Shown: positions 62,051 through 64,000 of the stretch, in pieces
Layout: each line of letters begins with the position of its first letter
How positions within the stretch are numbered: the stretch's first letter is position 1
Source: Paramecium tetraurelia
Taxonomy: Eukaryota > Ciliophora > Oligohymenophorea > Peniculida > Parameciidae
Assembly (NCBI RefSeq): GCF_000165425.1
Contig: NW_001798955.1
Coordinates: 248,001 to 312,000 of the forward strand
Direction of reading: 5' to 3'
DNA: 64,000 bases
Made by a program: the position numbers and the translations under genes
The notes under the pieces: model-generated
Told to the model about the DNA's origin: nothing
Databases searched by the model: none
Seen by the model: only the letters and a program-made list of their open reading frames with translations

Positions 62051-62504
62051 ATGAATAGGACTAACAAAAAAATAGTGTTTGAGGATGACATCTCTAGTAC
62101 ACAAAGTTCTGAGGGGGAAGACTACATCCCTAAAAGAATAATTTCTAAATCTAATACTCGAAGGATTCACAAGATTCCCATTGAGCTACAACAATAACTC
62201 TTTCGACAAGTGTTTCAAGAAGGGAAATAGATTAAAGAGGTATTCTTTTACATATTACTATCAGGTTGCCAAAGCTCTAAATCTCAATTACTCTAGTGCT
62301 AAATCTCTAATTCATTATTATAAAAATAATAAACGGTCTGCTCCTTCTGCAGTCTTAGAAGTTTTAAGCGGAAAAAAAGTGTTGGTGTGTCGAGTTTCAC
62401 AAAAAATTGATAAAAAATACAATAATCTAAAAATAGAAGTCAGACAAAATAATCAAATTCTTCACTCCTACAACTACTACGAACCTTTAACAACTATTAA
62501 ATGA
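62051..62504 (+). CDS. Helix-turn-helix protein
   Basis: 142 aa, one 25-nt intron (GTATTCTTTTACATATT...ATCAG). Residues about 45-85: LQQQLFRQVFQEGKQIKEVAKALNLNYSSAKSLI, a helix-turn-helix with the I.eAA..L.i..s.ak tyrosine-tail pattern found in ciliate DNA-binding proteins and in transposase-type HTH domains. A charged Ser/Glu-rich head precedes it; the tail is basic with a Tyr cluster (LHSYNYYEPL). Likely nuclear DNA-binding. The intron splits the HTH, which is only intact after splicing. Not associated with any transposon remnant here. Confidence 0.7.
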
Positions 62505-62718
62505 ATTATAAATGAACATTATTTCATTTATTTACGTTAGATCTTTTTTCCTCAATCTCAATTAGAATGTTAATTTAATAATTTTATACGTTAAATTAAC
62601 ATCAAAATATTGAATTTAAATTATCAATTGAATTGAGTTTTCTAGGTCCTTCAAACATGATGTCCATCAATTAAATTCAAGATAATCAATCAAAATGCTC
62701 TATAATTTTTATTTATAA

Positions 62719-64000
62719 TCATTAAATTAGTATATTTTAACCACCGTACCTCTTTGGAATTGTTTCCTCATCCAAATCTCTTAATAATGCAGTCTTAATC
62801 TCATTGAAATCTTGGCCTATAAAATTTATCTAACCATAAATATCATATAACCTTCTCAACTGTTCTGGATGGTAAAAAGGGCTTTAACATAGCATAAAAA
62901 GATCGAGTCAAGAAGTTTGTATTTAATACATATATTCTAAATTATCTTTCAGGGTAATAATTGAAAATTTCTATAAACGCATTCTTAAGTACGCTGAAAG
63001 AGAAGTTAGCTGGAGTCAGTTTATAACAGTCAATAATCACTATAAATTGATCTACATATCCTCTCATCCTTGATTTATTAATATAAAAATACGATCTAAT
63101 GCCTTCTTCCATCAAACTCTAATGATATTCCAAATACCCCTATTCGGAGAATCCCTATTCTGATTCAAACTTTTCTGGATGTGAATTCATTCCATTAGTT
63201 ACTAAAATCGGATGGCCCCATCTTGAAAACCCCAATTAAGTATGCACATTTTCATTAGCATAAATTTAGTAGTCACTAGTCTTTCTAGAATTGATTTTGT
63301 TCTCCTTTCTCCATTACTTTATAAAATAGTGAATAAAATGTATACCAAGCATTTCAATATCATCTTCTCAGTATCTTTGACTTTATAATTTCTTGCAATC
63401 AAATACCTTATCATAGTCTAGTCATTCAAATATAGATGTCCAATTCTCTCTTTTAATTCAGCCAATGCCTTTAATTATTCTTCATCCTAGTGTGTGATTC
63501 TCTTATGCATATTTTCATATATGGCTGCTGGTTGATTTGGCTGTAGCTGATTATCTACATATCCTAATCTATCCTAAGGTGGAAAATGAATATTTTCTCC
63601 CTTTGAAAATTCATTTTCTAAATTATCCTAATTTGAATGGTCAGTTCCAACAACAATTCTCGATTGGGTTATTGGTATAGATTCATTGTTAATCTACATT
63701 AAGAGTAAATCCAATTCGGTCGAAATTATAGATAGGTTAATTATTTATTCTTTCATCAATTTTCTTATGACTTTCTCATTTTCATCCTTCTTCACTACAT
63801 ACATGTATTGCGTAAAGCATTTAGAATCCTCCTCAACTACGTGTATAATTTCCAAAACTTTAAACATAGATATCAAGTTTTTCTATTATTGTTTATCATT
63901 AGTTATAACCATTGGAAACTTTCCTTGAGAAATTGATTCTCTCGTTAAGAAAAATGAGTTATTTCTCTGAAAATCAAACTATATATATTTGGATTCTAAA
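62719..64000 (-). CDS. Sec14-type CRAL-TRIO protein, N-terminal part outside window
   Basis: C-terminal part of a gene whose start lies beyond 64000; two introns seen (29 and 22 nt). CRAL-TRIO-N helices around LIARNYKVKDTEKMILKCLQW; lipid-binding domain YVDQFIVIIDCYKLTPANFS, ILKNAFIEIFNYYPERQFRIYV, NFLTRSFYAMLKPFL and the C-terminal YGG end. Sec14 proteins bind phosphatidylinositol/phosphatidylcholine. N-terminal to it is a 150-residue extension (FPMVITNDKQ, FKVLEIIHVVEEDSK) of another fold, possibly START- or PRELI-like as in Sec14L1, and a Gln/Pro linker. The rest of the gene is cut off at the window edge. Confidence 0.8.

Overview
The window is about 64 kb of AT-rich DNA from a ciliate, almost certainly Paramecium (macronuclear type). 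Three things show this. (1) TAA and TAG are read as glutamine and only TGA stops: in the signal peptide peptidase gene a TAA at 3658-3660 supplies the Q of the invariant QPALL motif, in ribosomal protein eS8 a TAA (56225-56227) supplies the Q of the conserved GRQ..TK stretch, and a 689-codon frame at 46247-48316 is full of TAA/TAG. (2) Coding frames are joined by tiny introns of 20-33 nt, nearly all GTA...TAG; after removing them 49 of the 51 complete multi- or single-exon models come out as whole numbers of codons with a TGA at the end (the exceptions are the frameshift cases listed under findings). (3) Genes are very close together. No telomere repeats, rRNA, tRNA, transposon, CRISPR or bacterial-style operon signal was seen. 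All reading frames below were assembled by eye with the ciliate code; family names come from remembered motifs, not searches.

Layout. 0-5.4 kb: small hypothetical, importin-alpha-like IBB protein, tandem CCCH zinc finger, twin CX3C protein, signal peptide peptidase, mitochondrial uS15. 5.8-12.8 kb: SNF1/AMPK-like kinase, SLC33A1-type acetyl-CoA transporter, coiled-coil protein, MORN protein, GILT thiol reductase, small protein. 13-16.5 kb: hypotheticals and a mitochondrial membrane protein. 16.6-25 kb: ABHD17-like hydrolase, a second alpha/beta hydrolase, cGMP-dependent kinase facing a MORN protein, an ABHD11-like hydrolase. 25-30.6 kb: a large protein with a possible degenerate histone-deacetylase fold, a kelch-like protein, small ORFs. 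30.8-36.3 kb: a DHHC-family protein with an altered motif, a LITAF/wolframin-like fusion, a ciliate membrane protein. 36.4-40.9 kb: two tandem 3-ketoacyl-CoA reductases and an N-terminally short MSH2. 41-49.3 kb: secreted Cys-rich repeat protein, transportin, DIM1, a Q-rich protein, TMEM69-like protein. 49.3-56.3 kb: coiled-coil proteins, ArfGAP-like zinc finger, AGC kinase, eS8. 56.4-64 kb: small hypotheticals, a 4-TM protein, an HTH protein and a Sec14-type protein running off the right edge.

The genes are a normal mixture of housekeeping (translation, splicing, mismatch repair, nuclear import, lipid elongation) and ciliate-expanded signalling functions (three protein kinases, MORN proteins, coiled-coil/cytoskeletal proteins); there is no sign of one dedicated pathway. 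The most unusual items are the LITAF plus wolframin-OB fusion, the DHHC protein lacking DHHC, the possible pseudo-deacetylase, MSH2 lacking its first domain, an ATGA start/stop overlap, and three genes whose frames are broken by a single base, two of them in A runs.
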